This document shows positions 32,107-40,639 of a stretch of DNA of 42,219 bases, one piece after another. Below the pieces are notes generated by a model that was given only the letters and a program-made list of their open reading frames with translations, had not been told where the DNA came from and did not search any database. Each line of letters starts with the position of its first letter. Within the stretch, counting starts at the first letter, position 1. Source of the stretch: JAVXAG01 sp036660615. GTDB lineage: Bacteria; Bacillota; Clostridia; Peptostreptococcales; Anaerovoracaceae. A program made the position numbers and the translations under genes. The stretch spans positions 1 to 42,219 of the forward strand of contig JAVXAG010000002.1 of the NCBI GenBank assembly GCA_036660615.1, given 5' to 3'.

Positions 32107-33249
32107 TTATAAGTCTTGAATAACTCTAACTCTTACTACACCATCTACACTTGGAACTGATTTAATATCAGTATTTGTAGATACTAGTGCGTAACCATAG
32201 TCGCCTTTTGTTTTGCCAACAATAGAATTGATTTGAAGGTCAGGGAACATTGCAATAGCAAGGTTAGCTGGATTATCAACGCCTTTTGTCATAATGGCGA
32301 TTCTGTTGTCACCGTTAACAGGCCCAAGATTAACTTCTGGGAAGTTAACAGAGTTAACGATGTTTCCATTCTCTATGTAGTCCATAAGTTGCAATGTTGC
32401 CATAGTAGCACAGTTGTCTTCAGCTTCTTCGGTGGAAGCCCCTAGATGAGGAATTAAAACCACTCCTTCTTTGCCAATAAGACCATCAGTTGGGAAGTCA
32501 GTTAAATATTCCTTTACTTTCCCTTGAGAAATAGCAAGAAGCAAATCAGCTTCATTTACTAACTTATCCCTAGAGAAGTTCAGCAATACAGTTCCGTCAT
32601 TCATTAAATCATATACTTCTTTGTTGAACATTCCGTTTGTTGAACCCATTGCTGGTACGTGGATAGTAACATAATCGCATTTTGGAAGTAAATCTTCCAT
32701 ACTGTTTACTACGCCAACACAAGGATAAAGACTGTGTGCAGCTTTTACACTAAAATATGGATCATAGCCAATAACATTCATGCCTAGGTCAGATGCTGCA
32801 TTTGCAACCATTGAACCAATTGCACCAAGTCCGACAACACCTAAAGTTTTACCTTTGATTTCACTTCCGGCAAATTGACCTTTGCCTTTTTCTACAGTTT
32901 TGCTAACATTGTCTGTTAAAGTAGTAGCCCAAGCCATTGCAGCTGGGATATTTCTTGCAGAAAGTAGAAGACCAGCCAAAACAAGTTCTTTTACTGCGTT
33001 AGCATTTGCACCAGGCGTATTGAAAACTACAATGCCTTTTTCAGCACAAACGTCAAGTGGAATGTTGTTTACACCAGCACCAGCACGAGCAATTCCAAGA
33101 AGATATTTTCCGAACTCCATTTCATGCATATCTTGGCTTCTTACCAAGATACCCGTTGAACTAGAGACATCATCAGAAATTGTATATTTACTAGAAAGGT
33201 TTGCAAGGCCTACAGGTGATATTTTGTTAAGCGTTGAAATATTGTACAT
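32107..33249 (-). CDS. serA: D-3-phosphoglycerate dehydrogenase
   Basis: This 380-residue protein has a 2-hydroxyacid dehydrogenase core with NAD motif GVVGLGAIGSMVAN, catalytic Arg in LNFSRDKLV and His in IPHLGASTEEAEDNC, followed by a C-terminal ACT-like domain (about 315-380, RIAIMTKGVDNPANLAIAM) likely used for serine feedback. It catalyses the first step of serine synthesis, 3-phosphoglycerate to 3-phosphohydroxypyruvate. It is divergent from serC, the next enzyme. The core lacks the first part of the substrate domain seen in long SerA forms. GGAGGTACTTTATATG gives a clear start. Confidence 0.93.
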   Translation of the reverse strand: MYNISTLNKISPVGLANLSSKYTISDDVSSSTGILVRSQDMHEMEFGKYLLGIARAGAGVNNIPLDVCAEKGIVVFNTPGANANAVKELVLAGLLLSARNIPAAMAWATTLTDNVSKTVEKGKGQFAGSEIKGKTLGVVGLGAIGSMVANAASDLGMNVIGYDPYFSVKAAHSLYPCVGVVNSMEDLLPKCDYVTIHVPAMGSTNGMFNKEVYDLMNDGTVLLNFSRDKLVNEADLLLAISQGKVKEYLTDFPTDGLIGKEGVVLIPHLGASTEEAEDNCATMATLQLMDYIENGNIVNSVNFPEVNLGPVNGDNRIAIMTKGVDNPANLAIAMFPDLQINSIVGKTKGDYGYALVSTNTDIKSVPSVDGVVRVRVIQDL

Positions 33250-33302
33250 ATAAAGTACCTCCTAAATATTAATAATTAAATTTAAGTATATCACTCTGGT
33301 TC

Positions 33303-33331
33303 TTTACTTTCAACAGGTAAAGTGTTATAAT
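33303..33331 (+). promoter_or_regulatory. serC promoter with inverted repeat
   Basis: TTTACT (33303-33308), 17-bp spacer, TATAAT (33326-33331). CTTTAC-N9-GTAAAG (33302-33322) is a perfect inverted repeat covering the -35 and spacer and is a candidate operator for the divergent serA/serC pair. Confidence 0.62.
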
Positions 33332-33366
33332 TTTAAATTATATTAAAATTTATGGAGGGCGACAAA

Positions 33367-34458
33367 ATGACTAACACAAAACGCGTATTTAACTTTTCTG
33401 CAGGTCCATCAATGTTACCATTAAACGTAATGGAAGATGCTGCTGCTAATTTGACCAATTATTTAGGGTCAGGACAATCAGTAATGGAAATGAGTCACCG
33501 TTCCAAAGAGTTTGGTAAAATCATCGAAGATGCAGAAGCTAACTTACGAGAACTTATGAATATTCCCGATAACTATAAAGTTATGTTTTTACAAGGTGGT
33601 GGAACCCTACAATTTGCAATGGTACCATTGAACCTACTAAGAACTTCTAAAAAAGCAGATTATGTGATTACTGGAACTTGGGCAAAAAAAGCTTTCAAAG
33701 AAGCAAAGAAATTTGGAGATGTAGTAGCCACAGCTACTTCCGAACCAGATACATTCTCATATATCCCAGAAGTTGAGAAAAAAGATTTTAGAGCAGATGC
33801 GGATTATGTGCATATCACATTTAATAACACAATATACGGAACACATTTCCCATATATACCAGAAACAGGAGATATACCACTGGTAACTGATATGTCATCA
33901 TGTATCTTGTCAGAAGAAATTGATGTATCCAAGTTTGGAATAATCTATGCAGGCGCACAGAAGAATATTGGGCCAGCAGGAATGACTATAGTTATTATTA
34001 GAGAAGATTTACTTGGATTTGCAGGAGAAAATGTACCAACATACCTTGACTATAAAGTCCATGCAGATGGAGATTCAATGTATAATACACCACCATGCTT
34101 TGCAATTTATATTGCAGGAGAAGTATTCAAAAACATTAAGAATATGGGTGGAGTAGCTGCCATGGAAAAAATTAATAAAGAAAAAGCAGCTAAATTATAT
34201 AGCTATATTGATAACAGTAGCCTATTTAATTGTCCAGTAAGAGAAAAAGACAGATCAATTATGAATGTTGTATTTGTTACTGGAAATCCTGACCTTGATA
34301 AAAAGTTTGTAGCAGAAGCAAAAGAAGTAGGAATGATCAACTTAAATGGACATCGTTCAATTGGCGGAATGAGAGCAAGTATCTACAATGCTATGCCAAT
34401 GGAAGGTATTGATACTTTAATTGACTTCATGAAAAAATTTGAGGCAGAGAATAAATAA
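33367..34458 (+). CDS. serC: Phosphoserine aminotransferase
   Basis: This 363-residue class V aminotransferase has FNFSAGPSMLP at the start, EMSHRSKEF, GGGTLQFAMVPLNL, TDMSSCILSEEID and the PLP Lys in AGAQKNIGPAGM. The C-terminal HRSIGGMRASIYNAMP holds the substrate phosphate-binding residues. It converts 3-phosphohydroxypyruvate and glutamate to phosphoserine. The ATG at 33367 is chosen over 33352 because GGAGGG overlaps the latter and sits 8 bases before the former. It is divergent from serA and followed by a terminator. Confidence 0.95.
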   Translation: MTNTKRVFNFSAGPSMLPLNVMEDAAANLTNYLGSGQSVMEMSHRSKEFGKIIEDAEANLRELMNIPDNYKVMFLQGGGTLQFAMVPLNLLRTSKKADYVITGTWAKKAFKEAKKFGDVVATATSEPDTFSYIPEVEKKDFRADADYVHITFNNTIYGTHFPYIPETGDIPLVTDMSSCILSEEIDVSKFGIIYAGAQKNIGPAGMTIVIIREDLLGFAGENVPTYLDYKVHADGDSMYNTPPCFAIYIAGEVFKNIKNMGGVAAMEKINKEKAAKLYSYIDNSSLFNCPVREKDRSIMNVVFVTGNPDLDKKFVAEAKEVGMINLNGHRSIGGMRASIYNAMPMEGIDTLIDFMKKFEAENK

Positions 34459-34473
34459 ATAATTTAAAATAAA

Positions 34474-34506
34474 AGGCTTTCCTACTTTCCATAGGGAAGC
34501 TTTTTT
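34474..34506 (+). terminator. Rho-independent terminator after serC
   Basis: GCTTTCC pairs with GGGAAGC (one G-U) and is followed by six T. Confidence 0.85.
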
Positions 34507-34535
34507 AGTATAATGTAAATAAGTGAGGTGGATAA

Positions 34536-35747
34536 ATGAAATATTTAATTTTGGTTCCAGATGGGGCCGGTGATGAAAAGATAGATTCCTTGGGAGGAAA
34601 AACTCCTTTAGAAGCAGCAAGAATGCCATTTTTGAATGGATTGGCAGCCAAGGGAGAGGTTGGAATGTGTAAGACAATTCCAGTAGGCGTAGCACCAGGA
34701 AGCGATGCAGCAAACTTATCGGTTATGGGGTATGACCCAGCAATATATTTGACAGGGAGATCTCCACTAGAAGCGGCAAGCATTGGCATCGAAATGTCAG
34801 ATACAGATGTTGCATTTAGAACAAATATTATTACGTTAACAGGCCAAGGCGAGTATGAAGATTTGATTATAACTGACCACAGTTCAGGAGATATTTCCAC
34901 AGCTGAGGCAGATGAACTTATAAAGGCAGTAAATGAAGCATTTTCAGATGATAAAATTCATTTTTATACAGGGACAAGCTATAGACATTGTATGATAGTT
35001 CATAATGGAAGCACAGAGTACGATTTGACGCCGCCACATGATGTTTTGACCAAGAGAGTCGGAGACCATTTACCAAAGGGAGAAGGCTCAGAGTTTATTA
35101 CAGATATGATGAAAAAAAGTTATGATATTTTGAAAGATCATCCAGTAAACAAAGCTAGAATTGCCAAAGGGCTAAATCCTGCTAACACACTGTGGATTTG
35201 GGGACAAGGCAAAAAACCACAATTGTCTTCTTTCTATGACAAATACAAAATAACAGGAACGGCTATCAGTGCAGTGGATTTGATAAAAGGAATTGCCATT
35301 TGTGCAGGGTTGAACTCAGTAAATGTAGAAGGTGCGACAGGGACACTACATACAAACTACAAAGGCAAGGCTGATGCAGCTATTAGAGAATTCAAGGATG
35401 GAAAAGATTTTGTATATATGCATTTAGAAGGACCTGACGAATGTTCTCACCAAGGGGATATGGAAGGAAAAATCAAATGCCTAGAAGATATAGACCAAAA
35501 GATTCTTAGACCAATAGTTGAATATCTAAGAGAAGCTGGCGAAGATTTTAAAGTTTTATCGGTGCCAGATCATAGAACTCCTATTGCTATTAGGACACAT
35601 TCTTCAACACCAGTTCCTTTTGTAATATACAATAGTACAAGAGAAACAGCTGTTGATTTAGAAAAACAATTCAATGAAAAATCAGGAGAAAAAGGGAGTT
35701 ATTATGATAGTGGTTTTGAACTAGCAGACCACTTCTTTACAGAGTAA
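34536..35747 (+). CDS. Cofactor-independent phosphoglycerate mutase, ApgM type (or proposed homoserine kinase)
   Basis: This 403-residue alkaline-phosphatase-superfamily metalloenzyme has metal-site motifs LVPDGAGDE, GSDAANLSVMGYDP (nucleophile Ser), HLEGPDECSHQGD and PDHRTPIAIRTH. These match the archaeal-type ApgM branch. In bacteria a subgroup of the same family has been proposed as an alternative homoserine kinase, and the two cannot be separated by these motifs. Lying 29 bp after the serC terminator, next to serine genes, supports supply of 3-phosphoglycerate, but threonine synthesis is open. A GAGGTGG site precedes the ATG, and the dac gene follows by 2 bp. Confidence 0.85.
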   Translation: MKYLILVPDGAGDEKIDSLGGKTPLEAARMPFLNGLAAKGEVGMCKTIPVGVAPGSDAANLSVMGYDPAIYLTGRSPLEAASIGIEMSDTDVAFRTNIITLTGQGEYEDLIITDHSSGDISTAEADELIKAVNEAFSDDKIHFYTGTSYRHCMIVHNGSTEYDLTPPHDVLTKRVGDHLPKGEGSEFITDMMKKSYDILKDHPVNKARIAKGLNPANTLWIWGQGKKPQLSSFYDKYKITGTAISAVDLIKGIAICAGLNSVNVEGATGTLHTNYKGKADAAIREFKDGKDFVYMHLEGPDECSHQGDMEGKIKCLEDIDQKILRPIVEYLREAGEDFKVLSVPDHRTPIAIRTHSSTPVPFVIYNSTRETAVDLEKQFNEKSGEKGSYYDSGFELADHFFTE

Positions 35748-35749
35748 AT

Positions 35750-36622
35750 ATGAAGATAAAAAAGAGATTAAATAAATATTTTAGAAAGACAGTAACAATC
35801 GGATTGACTGTTTCGTTGGTGTGCTCATTTACCATATTTGGATATGGGGCAACCTATCCAAATGTAAGACCTGCAATAAATGCAAAAGGAGCAGTTACAT
35901 ATTGCGAAGAACTGAACAAAGTAGTATATTCCAAGAATATGCATAAAAAACTTGACCCACTTAGTACCACAAAGCTATTGACAGTAATGATAGCGGCGGA
36001 TAGTGTACCACTGGATACAGTTGTTACAATCGATGCAAGAACAGCAAGAGTTGGGGAAGCTTCTATCTTTTTAAAAGAGGGAGAAAAGATTACTGTCAGA
36101 GATTTGATGTATGCGGCGTTGTTGCCATCTGCAAATGATGCGGCTTACGCACTGGGAATGGCAGTTTCTGGAAATATGAATACATTTACTAGACTAATGA
36201 ACGAAAAAGCCAAACAACTTGGAGCCCAAAATAGTTTTTTTACAAATCCAAACGGATTGCTACAGAAAATACACTATTCAACGGCTTATGACATGATGCT
36301 AATTTCAAAAGCGGCATTATCAAACCCAATAGTCCAAGAAATTGACAATACAGAAAAACATATAATCCCTAAAACGAACAAAACCAAGAGGCGAGTAATT
36401 TACACAACAAACAGCTTTTTGGTAGACGGAGAGTATGCAAAATATGGAGCATTTGGTGGAAAAACTGGAACATGGGATTACTATAACAGTGCTTTGATTA
36501 TTGGTTATAAGCAAGAAGGACATACTTTTTATTCGGTTTTGTTAAAGGATAGAATGGATACAAGATATAAAGATATGGTAAAAATAATAAATTATAGCAA
36601 AGGGAAAGTGTTGCAATTATGA
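35750..36622 (+). CDS. Serine-type D-Ala-D-Ala carboxypeptidase, DacF-like (short form)
   Basis: This 290-residue protein has a signal peptide (core about 16-30, GYGA) and a penicillin-binding transpeptidase-like domain of the S11 family: SXXK as STTK (Ser72, Lys75), SXN in LPSANDAAY and KTG in GGKTGTWD. It trims the last D-Ala from wall pentapeptides. It ends right after the catalytic domain, without the usual C-terminal beta domain and membrane anchor, so it should be secreted. The next gene overlaps its stop by 4 bp and is a paralogue. There is no good ribosome site; it is likely coupled to the upstream phosphomutase gene 2 bp away. Confidence 0.9.
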   Translation: MKIKKRLNKYFRKTVTIGLTVSLVCSFTIFGYGATYPNVRPAINAKGAVTYCEELNKVVYSKNMHKKLDPLSTTKLLTVMIAADSVPLDTVVTIDARTARVGEASIFLKEGEKITVRDLMYAALLPSANDAAYALGMAVSGNMNTFTRLMNEKAKQLGAQNSFFTNPNGLLQKIHYSTAYDMMLISKAALSNPIVQEIDNTEKHIIPKTNKTKRRVIYTTNSFLVDGEYAKYGAFGGKTGTWDYYNSALIIGYKQEGHTFYSVLLKDRMDTRYKDMVKIINYSKGKVLQL

Positions 36623-37932
36623 AAAAGATACTGAAAAAAATCCTTCCGTTGACAATGGCGATAATGGTTTTTGTTGTTTTTTCTGTAACTGGATATGGGG
36701 CGTCTGAAATAAAAAGGCCACAAATCGCTGGGAAAAGCGGTGTTTTGTATTGTGAAAATACTGGGGAAATAATGTATTCAAAGAACATTGATACAAGAAT
36801 TGATCCACTTAGTACAACCAAATTGCTGACTGCCGTTATTGCAGTACAAAATCTGGATCTTAATAAAATTGTTACAATAAACAGAGAAACTGTAAAAGTT
36901 GGAGAAGCTACAATAAACTTGATAGAAGGTGAAAAAATTTCGGTTAGAGATTTACTTTATGCTACTTTGCTTCCGTCAGCTAATGATGCGGCTTACGCTC
37001 TTGGAATTGCCGTATCAGGTAATATGAAAGACTTTACAAAGCTAATGAATAATACAGCAAAAGATTTGGGTACTGATGGCAGCAATTTTGTCAATCCAAA
37101 TGGATTGCTGGACAAAAATCACTATTCTACTTCTAGAGATATGTTGAAAATTGCTAGAGTTGCCTTTGAAACCCCTACGATTAGAAGCATCGTTTCCACA
37201 GATTCATACACAATAAAAAAGACAAACAAAAGCGAGAAAAGAATTATTGAGAATCACTGTAAAAAGTTTAAATATGATGGAGTGTTCGGTGGAAAAACAG
37301 GGACATGGGACGACTATAATTGTGGAGCTATAATTGGATACAACAAGAATGGTCTTGAGTTATATGCCATAGTGATGAATTCGACTAAGGAAGAAAGAGC
37401 AAAGGACCTAAAGAAAATACTTGATTATGGAACGTCAAAGATAAAAGGCTCGGTAGTGATCCAGGCTAACCAGAAAGTTGGAAAGGCTAAGATTGGAAAC
37501 GGTGCTAAGACAAAAATTCCAGTCTACACAAGCCAAGAGGGGATAGCATATTTGCCACAACAGGCATCAAAGTCACTAATTAGTACAAAATACGTTATAT
37601 TTGATGATTTGAAAGCCCCAATAAAAAAGGGTGATGTCGTTGGGAAAGGTCAAATATATTTGGCAGACGACTTGGCAAATGAGATAGACTTAGTTGCAAA
37701 GGAAGACGTTGACAAAGGATGGATTTTATCATATATTGGAATATCTAATTTTGCATCAATAATAATCTGCATAATACTGATATTAATTACAATGGCTATT
37801 GTAACTTTGGGTATTATAAGAAAAAATAATTTGAAAAAGAGAAAAAGGTTAAGAGAAAAAAGAATAATGGAATTAGCAGTGGAGAAAGCTCGTAAAGAAA
37901 AGAATTATGAGGAACGAGATTGGCGGTTCTAA
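36619..37932 (+). CDS. Serine-type D-Ala-D-Ala carboxypeptidase with C-terminal membrane anchor (DacF-like)
   Basis: This 437-residue paralogue of the preceding gene has a signal peptide (about 5-27), SXXK as STTK (Ser65, Lys68), SXN in LPSANDAAY and KTG in GGKTGTWD. A C-terminal beta domain of PBP5 type (about 280-360) and a membrane helix near 375-395 (IIICIILILITMAIVTLGII) come next, ending in a highly charged cytoplasmic tail (KKRKRLREKRIMELAVEKA). It overlaps the previous gene by ATGA and runs directly into uvrC. The two together give a free and a tethered form of the same enzyme. Confidence 0.92.
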   Translation: MKKILKKILPLTMAIMVFVVFSVTGYGASEIKRPQIAGKSGVLYCENTGEIMYSKNIDTRIDPLSTTKLLTAVIAVQNLDLNKIVTINRETVKVGEATINLIEGEKISVRDLLYATLLPSANDAAYALGIAVSGNMKDFTKLMNNTAKDLGTDGSNFVNPNGLLDKNHYSTSRDMLKIARVAFETPTIRSIVSTDSYTIKKTNKSEKRIIENHCKKFKYDGVFGGKTGTWDDYNCGAIIGYNKNGLELYAIVMNSTKEERAKDLKKILDYGTSKIKGSVVIQANQKVGKAKIGNGAKTKIPVYTSQEGIAYLPQQASKSLISTKYVIFDDLKAPIKKGDVVGKGQIYLADDLANEIDLVAKEDVDKGWILSYIGISNFASIIICIILILITMAIVTLGIIRKNNLKKRKRLREKRIMELAVEKARKEKNYEERDWRF

Positions 37933-39780
37933 ATGTTTGATATAAAAGAAAACTTAAAAAAACTCCCGGACAGTCCGGGGGTTTATATGCATAAAGATAA
38001 ACTTGGACAAATTATTTATGTTGGCAAAGCTATTTCATTAAAGAATAGAGTCAGACAGTATTTCCAGAGTTCTGTAAATGGAAACCCAAAAGTTAAGGCT
38101 ATGGTTTCACATATTGCAGAGTTTGAATACATCACTTGCCAGACAGAAATGGAAGCCTTGATTTTGGAGTGCAATCTGATAAAAAAATACATGCCGAAGT
38201 ACAATGTTTTGCTTAGAGATGATAAAACCTATCCGTACATTATGGTTACGACTACGGAAAAGTTTCCAAGAGTAATTAAAACTCGAATTATTTCAAAAGA
38301 TGGGAACAAGTATTTTGGACCATATAGTGATGTTGGTGCAGTGAATCAAATTATTGATTTGTTGAACAACATTTTTTCGTTAAAAAGATGTACAGCGAAA
38401 GATTTTCCGCCAGGACATAGGCCATGCTTGAATTTCCACATCAATCAATGCAAAGGTGTATGTACGGGCAATGTGTCAAAAGAAGAGTACAAGAAATCAA
38501 TAGATGAAATATTACAGTTTTTAGGTGGCAAAGAAAAGCCAATAGTAAATTATTTGGAAGAAAAAATGCAAAAAGCTTCTGAAACACTGAATTTTGAAGA
38601 AGCAGCAAATTATCGAGACTATATAAACTCAATAAAAGCGATTTCTGAAACCCAAAGGGTTACAATGACAAACGGCAAGGATCTCGATATTGTTTTGCCG
38701 GTGAAAGATAGTCTTAATTCTTTTATCATTCTTTTTTCCGTAAGGGATGGGAAGCTAAGCGGTCGGGAGACTTTCCAGATACAATCAGGCGATACCACTG
38801 ACAGAAATGAAATGGTTTCAGAGTTTATAAAGCAGTATTATAGCCAATGGGCAATTGTGCCAGGTGAAATATTGGTTGAAAATCAGTTAGAGGAAAATCA
38901 ACTGCTTGAAGAATTTTTAAGTAGGGAAGGAAGAAAAGTGAAGATTTTTGTACCTCAAAAGGGGGACAAAAAAGCACTTCTCAATATGGCTCGCACTGAT
39001 ACAATAGAGATGGTTAAAACTTTGGGTGAAAAAGCTGAAGCCAACAATGAAAAACGTGTGGCAATAAATGCAGAAATAAAGGAAGTTATTTTAAAAGCAG
39101 GGTATGAAGAGCCAGAAATTTTGGGTACTAGGGAAAGCTATAGAATAGAGTCCTATGATATTTCCAATACTAACGGAGTAGACTCTGTGGGAGCTATGGT
39201 TGTCTTTGAAGGTCTAAAGCCCATAAGAAAGGATTACAGACGATTTAAGATAAAAACCGTAGAAGGGCCTAATGATTATGGAAGCCTGCAAGAAGTCCTG
39301 TATAGGCGCTTTAAAAGGGCCAAAGAGGGGGACGCTAGTTTCATAAAGTGTCCAGACCTTATTTTAATGGACGGAGGACTTGGTCAAGTCAGTGCAGCTA
39401 AGAAGGTTTTGAATGCTATGAGCATGGATATTCCTGTTGTAGGCATGGCAAAAGATGATGGTCACAGAACAAGGGCTTTGGTTTTTGAAAATGGTGATGA
39501 GATATTGTTAAAAGACAAACCGCTGCTGTTTAAATATGCTGGAACTGTTCAAGAAGAAGTCCATAGATTTGCAATAGATTATCACAGAACTTTGCGAAAC
39601 AAGAATTCCATACACTCGATTTTAGATAATATTCAGGGTGTTGGGCCAACAAGGCGTAACTCATTACTAACGTATTTTAAGACAATTGACGATATAAAAA
39701 AGGCCTCAATTGAGGAACTTTGCAAAGCACCAAATATCACTGAGAATATTGCAAAAAATATTAAGCAATATTTTAGTTGA
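37933..39780 (+). CDS. uvrC: Excinuclease ABC subunit C
   Basis: This 615-residue protein has an N-terminal GIY-YIG nuclease (about 12-90: SPGVYMHKD, IIYVGKAISLKNRVRQYF), a Cys-containing linker (CLNFHINQCKGVC), a UVR motif (about 205-240: LNFEEAANYRDYI), a RNase H-like nuclease (about 375-535: YDISNTNGVDSVGAMVVF, LILMDGGLGQVSAA) and C-terminal helix-hairpin-helix motifs. It makes both cuts at DNA lesions with UvrAB. It starts right after the dac stop with no gap, so it is read through from the wall genes. No terminator is obvious at its end. Confidence 0.96.
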   Translation: MFDIKENLKKLPDSPGVYMHKDKLGQIIYVGKAISLKNRVRQYFQSSVNGNPKVKAMVSHIAEFEYITCQTEMEALILECNLIKKYMPKYNVLLRDDKTYPYIMVTTTEKFPRVIKTRIISKDGNKYFGPYSDVGAVNQIIDLLNNIFSLKRCTAKDFPPGHRPCLNFHINQCKGVCTGNVSKEEYKKSIDEILQFLGGKEKPIVNYLEEKMQKASETLNFEEAANYRDYINSIKAISETQRVTMTNGKDLDIVLPVKDSLNSFIILFSVRDGKLSGRETFQIQSGDTTDRNEMVSEFIKQYYSQWAIVPGEILVENQLEENQLLEEFLSREGRKVKIFVPQKGDKKALLNMARTDTIEMVKTLGEKAEANNEKRVAINAEIKEVILKAGYEEPEILGTRESYRIESYDISNTNGVDSVGAMVVFEGLKPIRKDYRRFKIKTVEGPNDYGSLQEVLYRRFKRAKEGDASFIKCPDLILMDGGLGQVSAAKKVLNAMSMDIPVVGMAKDDGHRTRALVFENGDEILLKDKPLLFKYAGTVQEEVHRFAIDYHRTLRNKNSIHSILDNIQGVGPTRRNSLLTYFKTIDDIKKASIEELCKAPNITENIAKNIKQYFS

Positions 39781-39846
39781 TAAATGGGCAGTTTAATGTT
39801 ATAGTAATGACATTGATTGAATGTAATTAATTTGGAGGACATAAAA

Positions 39847-40119
39847 ATGACAGAAGAAAAAATAAACCAAGAAGAAGCGGATTTCATAACTTTAGAATTT
39901 GACGATGGTGCAGAAGTAGAGTGCGAAATCATGGGAGTTTTCGATTTTGAAGGATCAGACTATATTGCCTTAATTCCAGATGATGATTCAGATGACGTTT
40001 ATATTTATGGATATAAAGAAGTTGGTGAAGAAGAATTTGAATTGATTGATATTGATGATGATGCACTATTCGAAAAAGTAGTTGCTGAATTTGATGCTAT
40101 CGTAGCTTCAGAAGAATAA
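39847..40119 (+). CDS. DUF1292-family small acidic protein
   Basis: This 90-residue, strongly acidic protein is of the DUF1292 (YrzB-like) family, with ITLEFDDGAEVECEIMGVF, YIALIPDDDSDDVYIYGYKE and FELIDIDDDALFEKV. It is common in Firmicutes and of unknown function, often near genes for tRNA or DNA maintenance. The ATG at 39847 follows TTGGAGGACATAAAA. An in-frame upstream start at 39817 has no ribosome site. A terminator follows at 40172. Confidence 0.92.
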   Translation: MTEEKINQEEADFITLEFDDGAEVECEIMGVFDFEGSDYIALIPDDDSDDVYIYGYKEVGEEEFELIDIDDDALFEKVVAEFDAIVASEE

Positions 40120-40171
40120 TTCAAAGACTCATTAGATAGTCTAATAGAGAAACTAGTAAAACAAAAGATAA

Positions 40172-40200
40172 GCCCAGCGATTAAGTCGTTGGGTTTTCTG
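40172..40200 (+). terminator. Rho-independent terminator after the DUF1292 gene
   Basis: CCCAGCGA-ttaag-TCGTTGGG with one G-U, then TTTT. Confidence 0.85.
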
Positions 40201-40206
40201 GTTTTT

Positions 40207-40232
40207 GGAATAAGGAATAAGGAATAAGGAAT
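40207..40232. repeat. Short tandem repeat, GGAATAA x 3 plus GGAAT
   Basis: Three exact 7-bp units and a partial fourth lie between two terminators. This is a slippage-prone microsatellite with no reading frame. Confidence 0.9.
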
Positions 40233-40288
40233 CAACAGAGGAGCTTACGGTTCAAGAAAAGATTTAGAGTGAAAGAAAGATAGAAATG

Positions 40289-40313
40289 AAAAAACCCCCA
40301 GAAATGCTGAGGG
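40289..40313 (-). terminator. Rho-independent terminator of the minus-strand small membrane protein gene
   Basis: Read on the minus strand: CCCTCAG-cattt-CTGGGGG followed by six T, 16 bp after the stop of the gene at 40329. Confidence 0.82.
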
Positions 40314-40328
40314 CTAGTTAATTATGTA

Positions 40329-40499
40329 TTATTTTTTAGCTTTTTTTAGGAATCCAATTCCAACGACGGCAAAAACCAATAATCCAGTTATATAGTATGG
40401 TTCAATTCTACCAGAGGTTGTTAATATTGTGTAGCCTGAAATAGCTGAGCCTATTAAAAATGCTATTCCGATGGCTAATAATCTTATGTCCCACTTCAT
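40329..40499 (-). CDS. Small two-helix membrane protein, 56 residues
   Basis: This short gene on the minus strand reads MKWDIRLLAIGIAFLIG at the start, then SAISGYTILTTSGRIEPYY, a second helix ITGLLVFAVVGIGFL and the basic end KKAKK. It has an AAAAGGAGA site 8 bases before the ATG and its own terminator 16 bp after the stop, with TATAAT about 45 bp upstream, so it is a real expressed unit. No family is recognised. The intercalated GRIEPYY loop suggests a hairpin topology with basic C-terminus in the cytoplasm. Confidence 0.78.
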   Translation of the reverse strand: MKWDIRLLAIGIAFLIGSAISGYTILTTSGRIEPYYITGLLVFAVVGIGFLKKAKK

Positions 40500-40639
40500 T
40501 AAAATATCTCCTTTTAGTTTTTGATTAATTTGTTACAACCTATTATAACACAAAAGGAAATAATAGAATTGTTTTTTTGTGAAAAATAGGATAAAGTATA
40601 GTAGTGACAAATATATAAATAACAGAACGGAGATTTTTT

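Noticed and set aside
31900..32112. A plus-strand ORF running through the N run
   Set aside because: The N stretch has no sequence, so the frame is meaningless.
40207..40232. Possible start of a CRISPR array or MITE
   Set aside because: Only three 7-bp units with no spacers and no inverted ends; a simple microsatellite.
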